Source: Billgrantia tianxiuensis
GTDB taxonomy: Bacteria; Pseudomonadota; Gammaproteobacteria; Pseudomonadales; Halomonadaceae
Direction: 5' to 3'
NCBI RefSeq assembly: GCF_009834345.1
Contig: NZ_CP035042.1
Coordinates: 2,728,001-2,792,000, forward strand
Length of the DNA: 64,000 bases
The notes beneath the pieces are model-generated. The model ran no database searches, was not told where the DNA came from, and saw only the letters and a list, made by a program, of their open reading frames with translations. A program made the translations under genes and the position numbers. Shown here piece after piece: positions 37,396 to 47,381 of this stretch (position 1 is the first letter of the stretch; each line of letters begins with the position of its first letter).

Positions 37396-37888
37396 TCTTC
37401 GTTCTTGTCGCGGTTTGTCGAACCCAGTTTCGCGAAACAGCGTCGTGCCGATGACCGGCAGCTTCACTCGGTTCGTTCCCTTACGTATGGGCTTTCGTGG
37501 CCGCTAGCCACTGTTCAGGCACGCTACCGCCCGGGGATTGTTCCGGGCGGTTCCCTGGCCCTGTCACGGAGCGATACCAGAACGGGAACGGGCCGTTGCG
37601 AAAACGCGCACGGAAAAGCACAGGGCAAGCCCCTGGCACGCCACTTCTCACGGTCCGTCGCCGAGCTGGCGCTCGACATTTCCTGAAGTACAGCATGGGT
37701 CGCTGCGCTTTCAGGCCCCCTGCCGAATATCGTTATTGGAATGGCATGATTCTACGGGACTCGGGCGCGTTGCTCTACCGCTGAGTGAATCCGAATAATG
37801 CTGAGCGGTCAGTGAGTTGTTCGCGTTTTACGAAAATATGACAGCGAAATCGCGAAAACGACTGATAAAGCGCCAAGACAACGCTAAC
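37396..37888. other. 493-base gap upstream of the metallo-hydrolase
   Basis: No gene can be supported; frames of 70-100 codons here have no recognisable product. A hairpin with 8-base arms ccgcccgg (37527-37534) and ccgggcgg (37543-37550) is present. Near 37690-37870 the sequence turns AT-richer, where a minus-strand promoter for the metallo-hydrolase operon would be placed less closely than usual. The downstream end of the next membrane-protein transcript also falls here. Confidence 0.4.
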
Positions 37889-38350
37889 TCAACGGCAGCG
37901 CCAAGCGGCTAGACGATGAAGGAGAGCGAGCAGGATCAGGCCGGCGGCTAGCCAGCCGAGGCCGGCAACCAAGTCGGTGAAGCCGCTTGGCACGCTATGG
38001 GGTGGACGAAAGCTCATGCCGTGCTCGGCAAGGCGTGCCACCAGGTAGGTGAGCGCCGCCACCAGGGCGAACGCGGTGCTGGAATGCCATTCGGCCAGGC
38101 GCCGGGTGACGCGCCAAGGCTCGCGGGGCGGCTTGGCGCTAGCCTTGGCGGCAGCTTTGGTGCCGGCGCCGCGCGATGCCCGGCTCGAGCCGGATTGGCG
38201 CGTGGCGCCGCTGCGCCTGGCGGGCTTGCGCTTGGCCTTGCCGCCACCCGGCAGGCCGGCGGCTACCCAGCGCAACAGGCGCGAAAGCGCCCAGCCCAGC
38301 GTGAACACGACAGACAGTACCAGGCTGCCCATCACCAGCAAGTAGGTCAT
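37889..38350 (-). CDS. Hypothetical membrane protein with basic Ala/Lys/Arg-rich linker
   Basis: 153 residues. One hydrophobic span at about 2-22, a low-complexity basic stretch at about 35-80 rich in Lys, Arg, Ala and Ser, then two hydrophobic spans at about 92-108 and 125-147. The basic part is likely cytoplasmic or DNA/RNA-facing. I do not recognise the family. It starts 24 bases after the stop of the MvaT-like short protein and is co-directional with it, so the two are probably one operon. Confidence 0.6.
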   Translation of the reverse strand: MTYLLVMGSLVLSVVFTLGWALSRLLRWVAAGLPGGGKAKRKPARRSGATRQSGSSRASRGAGTKAAAKASAKPPREPWRVTRRLAEWHSSTAFALVAALTYLVARLAEHGMSFRPPHSVPSGFTDLVAGLGWLAAGLILLALLHRLAAWRCR

Positions 38351-38374
38351 TGGCGAGTATGGGTCATGGGTGAA

Positions 38375-38671
38375 TCAGGCGATGTGGCCGAGCGTTTTCA
38401 GGGTGCGCAGCAGGTCGGCCACACTCTCCCTGGGCTGGGCGTATTCCTTCATCAATGCCTTGAGCTGCGCTTCGAACGCCTGCTGGCGTTGCTGCTGCTC
38501 TTCCGCCTCCAGCTCGGCCAGGCTGCGCACCGGCGGCCCCGTGGGAATGTCGAGACGTGAATTGGGCTTTTCCAGTTCGCGCAGCGCCTGAGCGAAGGCG
38601 TCATCGAGTTCACGAAACTTGCGCAGTTTCTCGCGCTCGTCCATCGATCGGTTGGGTTTTTGGTTTCTCAT
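38375..38671 (-). CDS. Short MvaT-like coiled-coil protein lacking a DNA-binding domain
   Basis: 98 residues from ATG 38671. The frame is open upstream to 38830, but that extension has no helix or conserved start. The C-terminal part, QAFEAQLKALMKEYAQPRES and on to VADLLRTL, lines up with ELEFKDKLEALMREFNKSSA and VIGLLEP of the MvaT protein encoded 1.3 kb away. It therefore resembles the oligomerisation helix of MvaT/H-NS-type silencers but ends before any nucleic-acid-binding domain. A role as a modulator that forms mixed oligomers with MvaT is an inference. It is followed by a basic membrane protein gene. Confidence 0.6.
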   Translation of the reverse strand: MRNQKPNRSMDEREKLRKFRELDDAFAQALRELEKPNSRLDIPTGPPVRSLAELEAEEQQQRQQAFEAQLKALMKEYAQPRESVADLLRTLKTLGHIA

Positions 38672-39048
38672 GTGTATCCGTAATTGCTCAAGTACCTGGA
38701 AGCGCTGCATGAATGGCTTCGCTTCCTTGACGGCACCCGATGGCGATAGGCCTCGAGTATACCGCCAACACCTCGAGTAGCGAAGGCCAGCCAGTGCGCT
38801 ACCCTTAGAGATACGCGGGCTTACGCACAAGGAGCGTCACATCGCACCCGGCTACAATTATGCACAAACGGTCAAAATCTCTAACCAAACTTGCCTTTGC
38901 CTCCTGCCAAAGCGCATAAAGAGGTGCATAAAAACCATAAAGATCACGGGCACATGCCGCTTCCGGCACTGCCCCGGCGCCATTGAGGGCACCAGCGTTG
39001 TTATGGATGCAGCACCTCATATGCTGCGGGATCAAGCAAGGGACAGTT
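38672..39048. promoter_or_regulatory. Divergent intergenic region
   Basis: 377 bases between the MvaT-like short gene (leftward) and the AraC gene (rightward). It must hold both promoters. AT-richer sequence (about 38845-38950) lies in the middle of a GC-rich neighbourhood, a likely MvaT-binding target. No clear operator was identified. Confidence 0.4.
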
Positions 39049-39870
39049 ATGTTTAACGAGATGATGCGGGCGGAGATCTGGCTGCAGGAACATTTGGAGA
39101 GCCAGCAGGGAGTAGAAGACCTCGCCAGCCGACTCGGTTATTCGACCTCACAGGTCCGGCGCAGGTTCAAGCAGTGCTTCGGTCTGTCCCCTAGCGCCTA
39201 TCGCGACACCCTGCGACTGGAAAAGGCGGCACGCCTGCTGGCGTTCACCCCCTTCCCGATACAGACCATCGCGACCCGGTGTGGCTATCAAAATCATTCT
39301 GCTTTCAGCCGCGCCTTCCAACGATACCACAACCAAACGCCGCGCCAATACCGCCAAGCGCTGCGTTTGCAGCTACATCACAATCCTTATTGCCAAGGGC
39401 ATGGCGGCACGGCGCCCGAGTTCGAAATCTGCAAGGCGCCTGTGCGCTACGCTCTGGCGACACGCTTATACCGTAAGGATAACCATCGTTCTTTCGGCGT
39501 ATTGCGCGAATGGACCCAACATGCCAAAGGCGTGGAGAGCCTGCCGGAACGCCTACGGCAGGGGCGCACCATTGCCTTGATGCATAACACGCCTCTACCT
39601 AGCGATGTGGAACGGATCGATGTCGGTCCGCTGATCGAGCAGCACGAAGCGCCGGGAATTGCCATTCCCGCCTCCTTTCGCTTGCTGAAACTCCCCGCCC
39701 AGCAGCACGCTTGTGTCAAACTGCAAGCACTGGAGGAGATTCCGGATGTCATACAATTCCTCGTTTGCGAGGGATTGCCGGATAAGAAGCTTCATGCCAG
39801 CGGGGATGCCGTTCAGGTGGAATGGGACGAAACCGGCATTATGATCAGACTGCCCATTCACCAGGCCTGA
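39049..39870 (+). CDS. AraC-family regulator with GyrI-like effector domain
   Basis: 273 residues from ATG 39049, with AAGGGA 6 bases upstream. Two helix-turn-helix motifs occupy about residues 10-105 (GVEDLASRLGYSTSQVRRRF and IQTIATRCGYQNHSAFSRAF). Residues about 118-273 form a GyrI-like small-molecule domain as in Rob and SoxS-like multidrug regulators (SFGVLREW, IGPLIEQ-like and PVPASFR-like stretches are recognisable in degenerate form). It probably senses a hydrophobic ligand and activates transport or stress genes; targets are not visible nearby. Confidence 0.85.
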   Translation: MFNEMMRAEIWLQEHLESQQGVEDLASRLGYSTSQVRRRFKQCFGLSPSAYRDTLRLEKAARLLAFTPFPIQTIATRCGYQNHSAFSRAFQRYHNQTPRQYRQALRLQLHHNPYCQGHGGTAPEFEICKAPVRYALATRLYRKDNHRSFGVLREWTQHAKGVESLPERLRQGRTIALMHNTPLPSDVERIDVGPLIEQHEAPGIAIPASFRLLKLPAQQHACVKLQALEEIPDVIQFLVCEGLPDKKLHASGDAVQVEWDETGIMIRLPIHQA

Positions 39871-39883
39871 TGAGGCCAGACAA

Positions 39884-39912
39884 GTGGGCTCACGCGTATG
39901 GCGCGAGCCCAC
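39884..39912. terminator. Bidirectional hairpin between AraC and MvaT genes
   Basis: A 12-base stem with one mismatch (gtgggctcacgc against gcgcgagcccac) and a 5-base loop. The two genes converge here, and a second small stem follows at about 39920-39940. Confidence 0.6.
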
Positions 39913-39956
39913 AGTCCTAATTAGGGTTCGACCCTCTAATCAGAATTCCACGTGCA

Positions 39957-40337
39957 TCAGGATTCGACGCGAACCAGCCAGCCTTCTACGGTGTCGGAGC
40001 CGTGCTCGTCCTTCCATGCCTTGAGCGTCTTGTGGTTGCCGCCGCGGGTTTCCACCACTTCGCCGGTCTTCGGATTCTTGTAGATCTTCAGCTTGCGCTT
40101 GCGGCGCCCGGTGCTGGAAGAAGCCGCGGACTTGGCCTGCGCTGACTTGCCGCCCTGCGGCTCCAGCAGGCCGATAACATCGGCTGAGCTCTTGTTGAAC
40201 TCGCGCATGAGGGCTTCGAGCTTATCCTTGAATTCCAGTTCGGCCTTCAGGCGCTCGTCGTTCTGCAGCCGCTCCATTTCAGCCTGAAGCTGCTTGAGCT
40301 GCTGTTCTTTCTGCATGAATTCGCTGAGAAGAGACAT
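39957..40337 (-). CDS. MvaT-family xenogeneic silencer (H-NS-like)
   Basis: 126 residues. The N-terminal coiled coil (about 1-62) starts MSLLSEFMQKEQQLKQLQ, followed by a basic linker and the DNA-binding domain KNPKTGEVVETRGGNHKTLK with KAWKDEHG, the hallmark of Pseudomonas MvaT/MvaU. ATG at 40337 has AGGA 8 bases upstream and gives the family's usual MSL start; a GTG two codons earlier is less likely. The protein coats AT-rich DNA and silences acquired genes. The AT-rich sulfotransferase island in this window is an obvious candidate target. Confidence 0.93.
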   Translation of the reverse strand: MSLLSEFMQKEQQLKQLQAEMERLQNDERLKAELEFKDKLEALMREFNKSSADVIGLLEPQGGKSAQAKSAASSSTGRRKRKLKIYKNPKTGEVVETRGGNHKTLKAWKDEHGSDTVEGWLVRVES

Positions 40338-40725
40338 GTGCACGGTCCTTGCTTCTAAATGGGAGGTTTATGGGATGCCGCTTATAAATACAACAACCCG
40401 ACCGAAATGACAACACTTCGATCTAGTTTTAGCCGACTCGAACGGAGTGAGTCAAATACGCGTGCAGTTAAGAGGCACTTGGTGTCAAAAAAACCTGCGT
40501 ATAGGCGAGAACCAATTGCTCGCATCTTTTAAGCACGGCACGCCCCTCATAAACTGAAACATCACAATTTGTCAATTGCATGAGTCATATTTTTACTCTT
40601 CGTGCGCCCGGGTTGCACCATGCCGAAGTGCAACTAGCAAGCCTCGAGGCTACACCAGTGAATCAGATATTTCTAATGAAGCAATTTGTAAGCCCCCGGA
40701 GCTTTGTTACACTGCAAGGGAAGCG
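40338..40725. promoter_or_regulatory. Divergent region between mvaT and the Crp-type gene
   Basis: 388 bases, AT-rich in the middle (about 40380-40560), as is usual for an autoregulated MvaT promoter. No RNA gene or clear operator was recognised. Confidence 0.4.
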
Positions 40726-41456
40726 ATGAGCGATACGACGAAAGGGACGTCAATGTATTTGTTCCATAACTTCAAGGAACGCAATGACTTATGCGACGAG
40801 GACAAGCGCCTGTTCGCCACCTGCACCGGCCCCGCACGGGAGGTGCGGAAAGGTAGCCACTTGGCTCGCGAAGGCGAACCGCTCGAGTGCCTGCACCTGA
40901 TCGAGAAAGGCTGGGCCTGTCGCTACAAGATGCTGCCCGACGGCAGCGAGCCCATTACTTCGCTGCTGTTGCCTGGCGATCTCAGCGATAGCGGCATGGC
41001 CTGCATACCAGGATGGATTTTTCGATCAAGGCCCTGACACCGCTCCGCTTCACTACCATCAATCCGGAAAGCGCCGAGCGGCTGTTCAAACGCCCAAGAA
41101 TACTGCGTTTGTTCAAGGCCTCGGGCCACATGAGCCATAACGTGGCCTTGAACTGGATCATCAACGTTTCGGCGCGCAGTGCCGAGGGGCGCATCGCCAA
41201 CCTGTTGTGCGAATGCTATGCCCGCTCCCATGCGGCCGGGCTGACCTATAAAGGCCGCTATTTCTTCCCGCTCACGCAGTTGGAAATTTCCGACGTGCTG
41301 GGGCTTTCCAGCGTGCATGTCAGCCGCTCGATCAGCAAGATCAAGCGCAAGGGACTGATCGAGAACTGCGATAACAGGCAAATTCGCATCATGAATTGGA
41401 GCGGCCTGGCCACACTGGGCGGTTTCAGGCAGGAAAACATGGAGTTTCTTTCCTGA
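40726..41456 (+). CDS. Crp/Fnr-family transcription regulator, frameshifted
   Basis: About 243 residues if one G is added at 40998-40999. ATG 40726 has AAGGGA at the right distance; ATG 40753 is also well placed. Residues 1-120 form the cyclic-nucleotide-binding-like barrel (EPLECLHLIEKGWACRYKML, ITSLLLPGDL). The C-terminus is a winged helix with FPLTQLEISDVLGLSSVHVS, the recognition helix. The N-terminus lacks the cysteine cluster of oxygen-sensing Fnr, so the signal is unknown. The break at 40998 falls in the barrel-to-dimer-helix junction, and both halves are otherwise intact. Confidence 0.85.
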
Positions 41457-41597
41457 CGTCGCACCACCGGTAAAATGCAGGCTGGCCGGTGCGATGCCCC
41501 TTGGGCCAGGCCTCTCCTGATATCACCAATTTTTTTACAAGACATGCAAATCTGTTGATCGGGGTCAGTTTTCCCCGGCGCGCGGAGGTAGCCACTC

Positions 41598-41628
41598 GAG
41601 CCCACCCCACTTCCATGGGGGCGGGCTC
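41598..41628. terminator. Hairpin between convergent Crp-type and CigR-like genes
   Basis: Arms gagcccacccc and ggggcgggctc pair over 11 positions with one mismatch. The hairpin lies in the 188-base gap where the two transcripts converge. Confidence 0.5.
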
Positions 41629-41644
41629 TGGTTCAGTATCCGGC

Positions 41645-42199
41645 TCAGAAAATGTCGCGCAGAATCTCGTAGATGATGGCGTTGGCGACGTCCACCAGCA
41701 CGACATCCGGCCCAACCCGACGCCACTCATAACCGTCGTAGCGCGGCAAGTCACGCAGAATGCGCTCGTCAAGCTGCTTGGCGATACCGGGAGGTAGCGG
41801 CTTGCCGCGCTCCAGGTTCATGCGTATGCCAGGCGGCAGGCTCTCGCGGCTGCGGTCTATCTCGACCCAGTCGCGCCGCTCGATCAACAGGCGGCGGATC
41901 TCGCGCTCGTCGATACGCGGGCCATCGACGATGATGCGGCGCTCGTCTCGCCTGTCGTCATGCCACTCGTCGCTTCCCCTCGCCCCGCGTCCGGGCTCGT
42001 GATCGGCGCCTCGTCCGGGCTGGCCCGGCACTGCCTGCTGGGCTTGCCCTCTCGCCTGGCCCTGGCCCTGACTTTGCCCCTGCTGCTGTTCTGGCCCTTG
42101 CCCCTGGCCGCGGTTCTCGCCCGGCTGCGCCTGGGCATGAGTCGCGGTCAGAATCAGCACTGCCAGGCTCGGCAGCAGAATTCGCTTGGCATGACGCAT
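41645..42199 (-). CDS. CigR/RcnB-like periplasmic protein
   Basis: 184 residues. A signal peptide (MRHAKRILLPSLAVLILTAT, cleavage after AQA) is followed by a long Gln/Gly-rich repeat region (about 25-75). A folded C-terminal half then has LPPGIRMNLERGKPLPPGIA and a short tail YEWRRVGPDVVLVDVANAII, the pattern of the CigR-type anti-virulence regulator family (RcnB superfamily). It should be periplasmic. Family function outside Salmonella is unclear. Confidence 0.75.
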   Translation of the reverse strand: MRHAKRILLPSLAVLILTATHAQAQPGENRGQGQGPEQQQGQSQGQGQARGQAQQAVPGQPGRGADHEPGRGARGSDEWHDDRRDERRIIVDGPRIDEREIRRLLIERRDWVEIDRSRESLPPGIRMNLERGKPLPPGIAKQLDERILRDLPRYDGYEWRRVGPDVVLVDVANAIIYEILRDIF

Positions 42200-42373
42200 G
42201 GTGGCACTCCTTGCAGGTTGGCTGTCATCTTGAGCCTAGGAGATGAATACGCAATGAGCGTGCAACGAAACGGCATGTTCCGGCACACTTTGTCACATTG
42301 ATTGCGAATTTTTCTTAAGTTTCTCCCGCACTCGCCGATGTCAATCAAATCGATTGACTCACAGGAGATCGTC

Positions 42374-42796
42374 ATGCACCCCAGTGGCAAGAGAGTGCTC
42401 GCCCTGTTGGTTCTCTCACTGGCGCCGCTCGTCTCCCTACCGGCCTACGGCGACACCGCTTATCACGAGGCCATTGCCAAAGGATACGACATGGGCTGGG
42501 CGTGCTATGAGAGTTCGCGGCACAGCGAGCGATGGACTGTGGAATGTCAGGTCTTTCTCGCTTATGCCGAGCATGGTATCGACGCGGAGATAGCGGAATT
42601 CAGACAGGGGCTGAGACAAGCGGGAGTGTGGTTCCTGCTGGAACAGAACGGCAACCGAATGCAGGAGAGCGCCGACAAGGCCCGGGATATCTCCTATCTG
42701 CTGCTTTATGCCAAAACACTACGCAACCAGCATGTCACGGCCTGGAAATCGCACTGCCACAACAGTGGCTGTATGGTGCCGTTTCGCATTGAGTAG
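42374..42796 (+). CDS. Hypothetical secreted protein
   Basis: 140 residues from ATG 42374, with AGGAG 6 bases upstream. A signal peptide covers the first 25 residues (cleavage near AYG). The mature part is helical, with four Cys residues that could form two disulfides (Cys in WACYE, VECQ, SHCH and GCM). I do not recognise the family. It is divergent from the CigR-like gene and converges on the pilin gene, overlapping the nominal pilin frame at its end. Confidence 0.65.
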   Translation: MHPSGKRVLALLVLSLAPLVSLPAYGDTAYHEAIAKGYDMGWACYESSRHSERWTVECQVFLAYAEHGIDAEIAEFRQGLRQAGVWFLLEQNGNRMQESADKARDISYLLLYAKTLRNQHVTAWKSHCHNSGCMVPFRIE

Positions 42797-43178
42797 CTGC
42801 CCTGCAAGCGACAATGCTCTGCTTCAGATATCGACGGAAATACCCTTCGCGCCCAGGAGCCACTGCATCGGCGGAAATCGTCGACCCTAGAGCGATACTT
42901 GCTGGATCAGCGGGAGACCAGTTCGTACATGCCGAGTCTACCGGATAGGCAGGGGGCGTGCTTCCAATGAAAAGTTCGGCTGCCGCAGCATTGGCATAAG
43001 ACCGCACTTCCACTTCGCAAGCATTGTTTGCCGCTCGTTGCGTATAGCTCTGATACTGCGGAATCGCGACCGTCATCAATATTCCGATGATAGCCACCAC
43101 GATCAGCAGCTCGATGAGCGTGAAACCGCCCTGCCTTCGCTTGGCGGCCACTTCCTGCTGCGACATCTTCTCCATCAT
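42735..43178 (-). CDS. pilA: Type IV major pilin-like prepilin
   Basis: 147 residues as the frame stands. A basic leader ends in Gly-Gly before [20 protein letters not shown], the class IVa cleavage site with Glu at mature position 5, followed by [20 protein letters not shown]. It is processed by PilD (46536) and assembled by PilB/PilC (43419, 45295), which lie divergently next to it. The last 20 codons run antisense through the hypothetical secreted gene. A one-base change near 42850 would end the protein at a stop close to 42826 with [10 protein letters not shown], so the true C-terminus is uncertain. Confidence 0.85.
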   Translation of the reverse strand: MMEKMSQQEVAAKRRQGGFTLIELLIVVAIIGILMTVAIPQYQSYTQRAANNACEVEVRSYANAAAAELFIGSTPPAYPVDSACTNWSPADPASIALGSTISADAVAPGREGYFRRYLKQSIVACRAATQCETAPYSHCCGSAISRP

Positions 43179-43418
43179 GCCTTGTCAACACCTTTCCTTG
43201 TGGCCCCATGAGCCTTGTCGCGTACATTAGATGACTCAGCCCACGCCTCGCAAGCCGTTCCTACGTAGGCATGAAAGCTGTCTCATCATAAACGACCAGT
43301 ACGTTAATACCAGTTGGAGTGGCGTTGGCCAGCGCGTCGTGCCGTACCTTGGCCAGGGGGCTAGAATGCCTGGTAGATTTTCGCCAAATACCCTTGCGGG
43401 CCTGATACCTGGGGCGCC

Positions 43419-45208
43419 ATGAACGACTATCGAACGGTACCGCTGGGTGCCCACGAGCCAGCCAGCGCAGATACCGCTCAACGACATGCCGCCAGCCTCG
43501 AGGGGCTGCGTGGCTTCCCCCAGCGGCTGGTGGAGCATGGGTTGCTCTCACCCGCGGCGGTACGGCGGGCAGAGCACGAGGCGCGCGAAGCCGAGACCAG
43601 CCTGCTGGAGCATGTGATCGCGACAGGCCTCGTCACGGCCCGTCAAGGGACGCTGTGTGCCGCGTGGGAGTATGGCCTGCCGCTGGTCGATCTGGACGCA
43701 CTGCGTTTGGCGAGCCTGCCCGCCGCCAGCGAGTATCCCCATGCGCTGCTACGCAAGCTGTGCGCGGTGCCGCTTGCCCGCCGTGGGCATCGGCTCACGG
43801 TGGCGGTGCCCTATCCCTCCACCCTGGTGCGACTCGACGAGCTGCGTTTCGCCACCGGCCTGGGTATCGAGGCCGTATTATGCCCAGTGGACCAGTTGAT
43901 GCCGGTGCTGGAGGCTTACCTGGCGCAGCACGACACCGACATGATGAATGAGCTAGCGGGAGTAGACGCTGCCATCAGCGAGCTGGAATTCGAGGGCGGG
44001 GAAGATATCGGCAAGGAAGCGGCAGACGCCGTTACCAGCGGTACCGACGACGCCCCGGTCGTCAAGTTCGTGAACAAGATCCTGCTCGATGCTATTCGCC
44101 GTGGCGCTTCGGACATTCATTTCGAACCTTACGAAACCAGCTACCGGTGCGCATGCGCGTGGACGGCATGTTGATGGAGGCGGCGCACCCGCCGTTTGCC
44201 ATGCGCTCACGCATTGCCGCGCGCTTGAAGGTAATGGCGCGGCTAGACATTTCCGAGCGCCGCCTGCCGCAGGATGGCGCGATCAAGCTCAAGGTTTCCA
44301 AGTCGCGCTCGATCGATCTTCGCGTGAACTCGCTGCCCACCGTGTACGGCGAGAAGATCGTGTTGCGTATTCTCGATCCCAGCTCGGCGCAGATCGGTAT
44401 CGATGCACTGGGCTTTACGCCGAAACAGCGCGCGCTCTACGAGAGCGTACTGGACCACCCCCAGGGCATGATCCTGGTGACCGGCCCCACTGGCAGCGGT
44501 AAGACGGTCACTCTCTATACCGGCCTGAACCTCCTCAACGAGGTACAGCGCAATATCTGTACCGCCGAGGACCCGGTGGAAATAAAGGTGCCGGGAGTCA
44601 ATCAGGTCAATGTGCTGCCCAAGATCGGCCTGGATTTCGCCAGCGCGCTGCGCGCCTTCCTGCGCCAGGACCCAGACGTGGTGATGGTAGGCGAGATCCG
44701 CGACCTGGAGACCGCCGAGATCGCGGTGAAGGCGGCACAAACCGGCCACCTGGTGCTGTCCACGGTACACACCAATTCCGCCGCGGAGACCCTGACGCGC
44801 CTGGCCAACATGGGCGTGCCGCCCTTCAACATTGCCAGTTCGGTGAGCTTGATCATCGCTCAACGCTTGGCGCGGCGGCTGTGCAAGCACTGCCGCCAGG
44901 AGACGCAGCTGCCCCGCGAGGCGCTGTTGCAGGAGGGCTTTACGGCACAGGAAGTGGATAGCGCCACTGTCTTCGAGGCGGTAGGCTGCAAGCAGTGCAC
45001 CCATGGCTACCAGGGCCGCGTGGGGATCTACGAGGTGGTGCCGATCAGCAGCGCCATGAGCCAACTGATCATGCGTAACGGTAACTCCATGGACTTCGAT
45101 CGCCTGGCGCGCGAGGAGGGCCACCCGGATCTACGCCGCAGCGGCCTGCTGAAGGTAATGCAGGGGATTACAAGCCTGACCGAGGTCAACAGAGTCACAA
45201 AAGATTAG
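43419..45208 (+). CDS. pilB: Type IV pilus assembly ATPase PilB, frameshifted
   Basis: About 596 residues when one G is added at 44146-44147. The N-terminal MshE_N-like domain (about 40-190) contains [20 protein letters not shown]. The motor domain has [10 protein letters not shown], Walker [15 protein letters not shown], an Asp box [14 protein letters not shown], Walker [21 protein letters not shown], and the zinc-binding C-x2-C pairs CKHCRQ and [14 protein letters not shown]. It powers pilus extension at the inner membrane. It heads the operon pilB-pilC-pilD-coaE-yacG. Confidence 0.93.
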
Positions 45209-45294
45209 CCCTAAGCGAGCGAATCGCTCGGCAACCTCTTGGTCCGCGCGATAATGAATGGGAAAGACTGAATAAGTCACTTCGCAGGGAATTT

Positions 45295-46526
45295 ATGGCA
45301 ACGAGATCGGCGAGAGCGCCAAGGAAGCTGAAACTGTACCGCTGGCGTTGGACGGGCAAGGGTCCCGGAGGGCGGCAGGTGAGCGGCGAAATCGTAGCCG
45401 CCAGGAAATACGAGGTGGAACGCGAGCTGGCCCGCCAGAACATCATCGTCAAGACCGTGCGGCGCAAGGGTAGGTTTGGCGGTGGCATGGGCACCATAAC
45501 GCCACGGGACGTCATGCTGTTCGCTCGCCAGATGGCGACGATGATCCGCGCCGGGGTACCGGTGTTGCAGGCCTTTCAGGTGGTAGCCGAGAGCATTCGC
45601 AAGCCGGCCATGAGCGCGGTGGTGCAGCAGATGATGAATGAAGTGGCCGCCGCGCTCGAGTTTTTCCCAGGCGCTGCGCAACCATCCCGAGCACTTCGAC
45701 AGGCTGTTCTGCAATCTGGTGGAAGCCGGCGAGAGTTCCGGCTCGCTCGACCGCATGCTCGACCGGATCGCCACTTACAAGGAGAAGGTGGAATCGCTCA
45801 AGAGCCGGGTGAAGAAGGCGTTGTGGTACCCCATCGCCGTGATCCTGGTAGGCATCGGCGTGACGGCACTGCTGCTGATCAAGGTGGTACCCAGTTCGAG
45901 AGCCTGTTCAACGGCTTCGGCGCCGAGCTGCCGGCGATGACTCGCATGACCATCGCCCTTTCCGAATTCGCCCAGCAGTATTGGCTGTGGGGCCTGGGCG
46001 GCATAATCACCTTCGTGTGCCTGATACGCCAGGGCATCAAGCGCTCACCGGCCTTTGCCTACCGCGTGCATGCGTTCCTGCTCAGGTTGCCGGTCCTCGG
46101 CGATATCTTCGACAAGTCCGCCGTGGCGCGCTATTCCCGCACCCTGGCCACGACCTACGGTGCCGGCGTCCCTATGCTTGAAGCGCTGGACATAGCCGCC
46201 GGGGCGACCGGCAACCTGGTCTACGAGCGCGCCACGCGCCAGGTGCGCGAGGATGTGGCCACCGGTCAGCAGCTCCACTTCGCCATGCGCCTGACGGAGC
46301 GCTTCCCGGCGCTGGCGGTGCAGATGGTGGGCATCGGTGAGGAATCCGGCTCGCTGGACGCCATGCTCAACCGCGTGGCCGACTATTACGAGGAAGAGGT
46401 CGATAACAAGGTCGACGCGTTGACCTCACTGCTCGAACCGCTGATCATCGTGGTACTCGGCGTGCTGGTCGGCGCCTGGTGGTCTCCATGTACCTGCCGA
46501 TCTTCGAGCTGGGTACGGTGCTGTGA
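45295..46526 (+). CDS. pilC: Type IV pilus inner-membrane platform PilC, several frameshifts
   Basis: About 410 residues over four frame segments. Breaks fall near 45650, 45895 and 46480. The segments read as one T2SF protein: RDVMLFARQMATMIRAGVPV, then SFSQALRNHPEHFDRLFCNL with VEAGESSGSLDRML, then RYSRTLATTYGAGVPMLEAL and MVGIGEESGSLDAMLNRVAD, and a last membrane helix before VVSMYLPIFELGTVL. Two T2SF repeats and three membrane spans are as expected. It couples PilB to the pilin pool. The breaks hit conserved sites in a gene whose partners are all present, which fits sequence errors. Confidence 0.9.
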
Positions 46527-46535
46527 GGTATTCCT

Positions 46536-47381
46536 TTGTTGCTTGACCTACCCCCCGCCTTCTTTGGCCACTGGCAGCCCTGCTGGGCCTTTGCCTGGGC
46601 AGCTTCCTCAACGTGTGATCGTGCGCCTGCCGTCATGTTGATGCTTGGCTGGCGGGCCGAGGCCCGCGAGGCGCTGAGCTGCCGGAGGAGGAGTCGCCCC
46701 GCTTCAATCTGCTGGTGCCGCGCTCGATCTGCCCCCGCTGCGAGGCGCCGATTGCCTGGCACGACAACCTGCCGTCATCGGCTGGTTCAAGCGTCGCGGC
46801 CGTTGCGCCACTTGCGCGACGCGCATCAGTCTACAGTACCCACTGGTGGAGCTGACCGGCGCGGGCCTGACGTTGGCCGTGGTGGCGCTGTACGGCGTGA
46901 CTTGGCAAGGCGTGTTCATTCTTGCCGCCTGCCTGGCGCTGCTGGCACTCGCTGTGATTGACCTGCGCACCCAACTGCTGCCGGACGTGGTGACCTTGCC
47001 GCTGCTGTGGGCCGGCCTGCTCTACCAGTTGCTGTTCCAGCCGCTGATGTTGCCAGCGCCGTCATTGGCGCCATGGCAGGCTACCTCGCCCTGTGGAGCG
47101 TCTATTGGCTGTTCAAGTTGGTGACCGGCAAGGAGGGCATGGGCTACGGTGATTTCAAGCTGCTGGCGGCGCTGGGCGCCTGGCTGGGCTGGCAATACCT
47201 GCCGTTGGTGCTGATTTTTTCCGCCGGCGCCGGTGCTCTCGTCGGCATTCTGGTGCAGCTCGCCCTGCCCCGCCTGCGCGGCGCCCCCATGCCCTTCGCC
47301 CCTTTTCTGGCCATATCGGGATGGATAGCATTGCTCGTGGGCGAGCCGTTGATGGCCATTTATGTCGGCATGACACTCTGA
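46536..47381 (+). CDS. pilD: Prepilin peptidase PilD, several frameshifts
   Basis: About 282 residues across several frames. Reading through the breaks gives the N-methylation domain with [20 protein letters not shown] and [17 protein letters not shown] (two C-x2-C pairs). The aspartyl protease part follows, with [20 protein letters not shown] (first Asp) and [19 protein letters not shown] (second Asp in GYGDFK). It cleaves the prepilin leader and methylates the new N-terminus. Nine bases follow the pilC stop; a TTG start is likely. At least four breaks lie within the first 300 bases. Confidence 0.88.

Noticed and set aside
37481..37696. 71-codon ORF in the gap upstream of the metallo-hydrolase
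   Set aside because: No ribosome site, no domain, Arg/Pro-rich composition typical of a random GC-rich frame.
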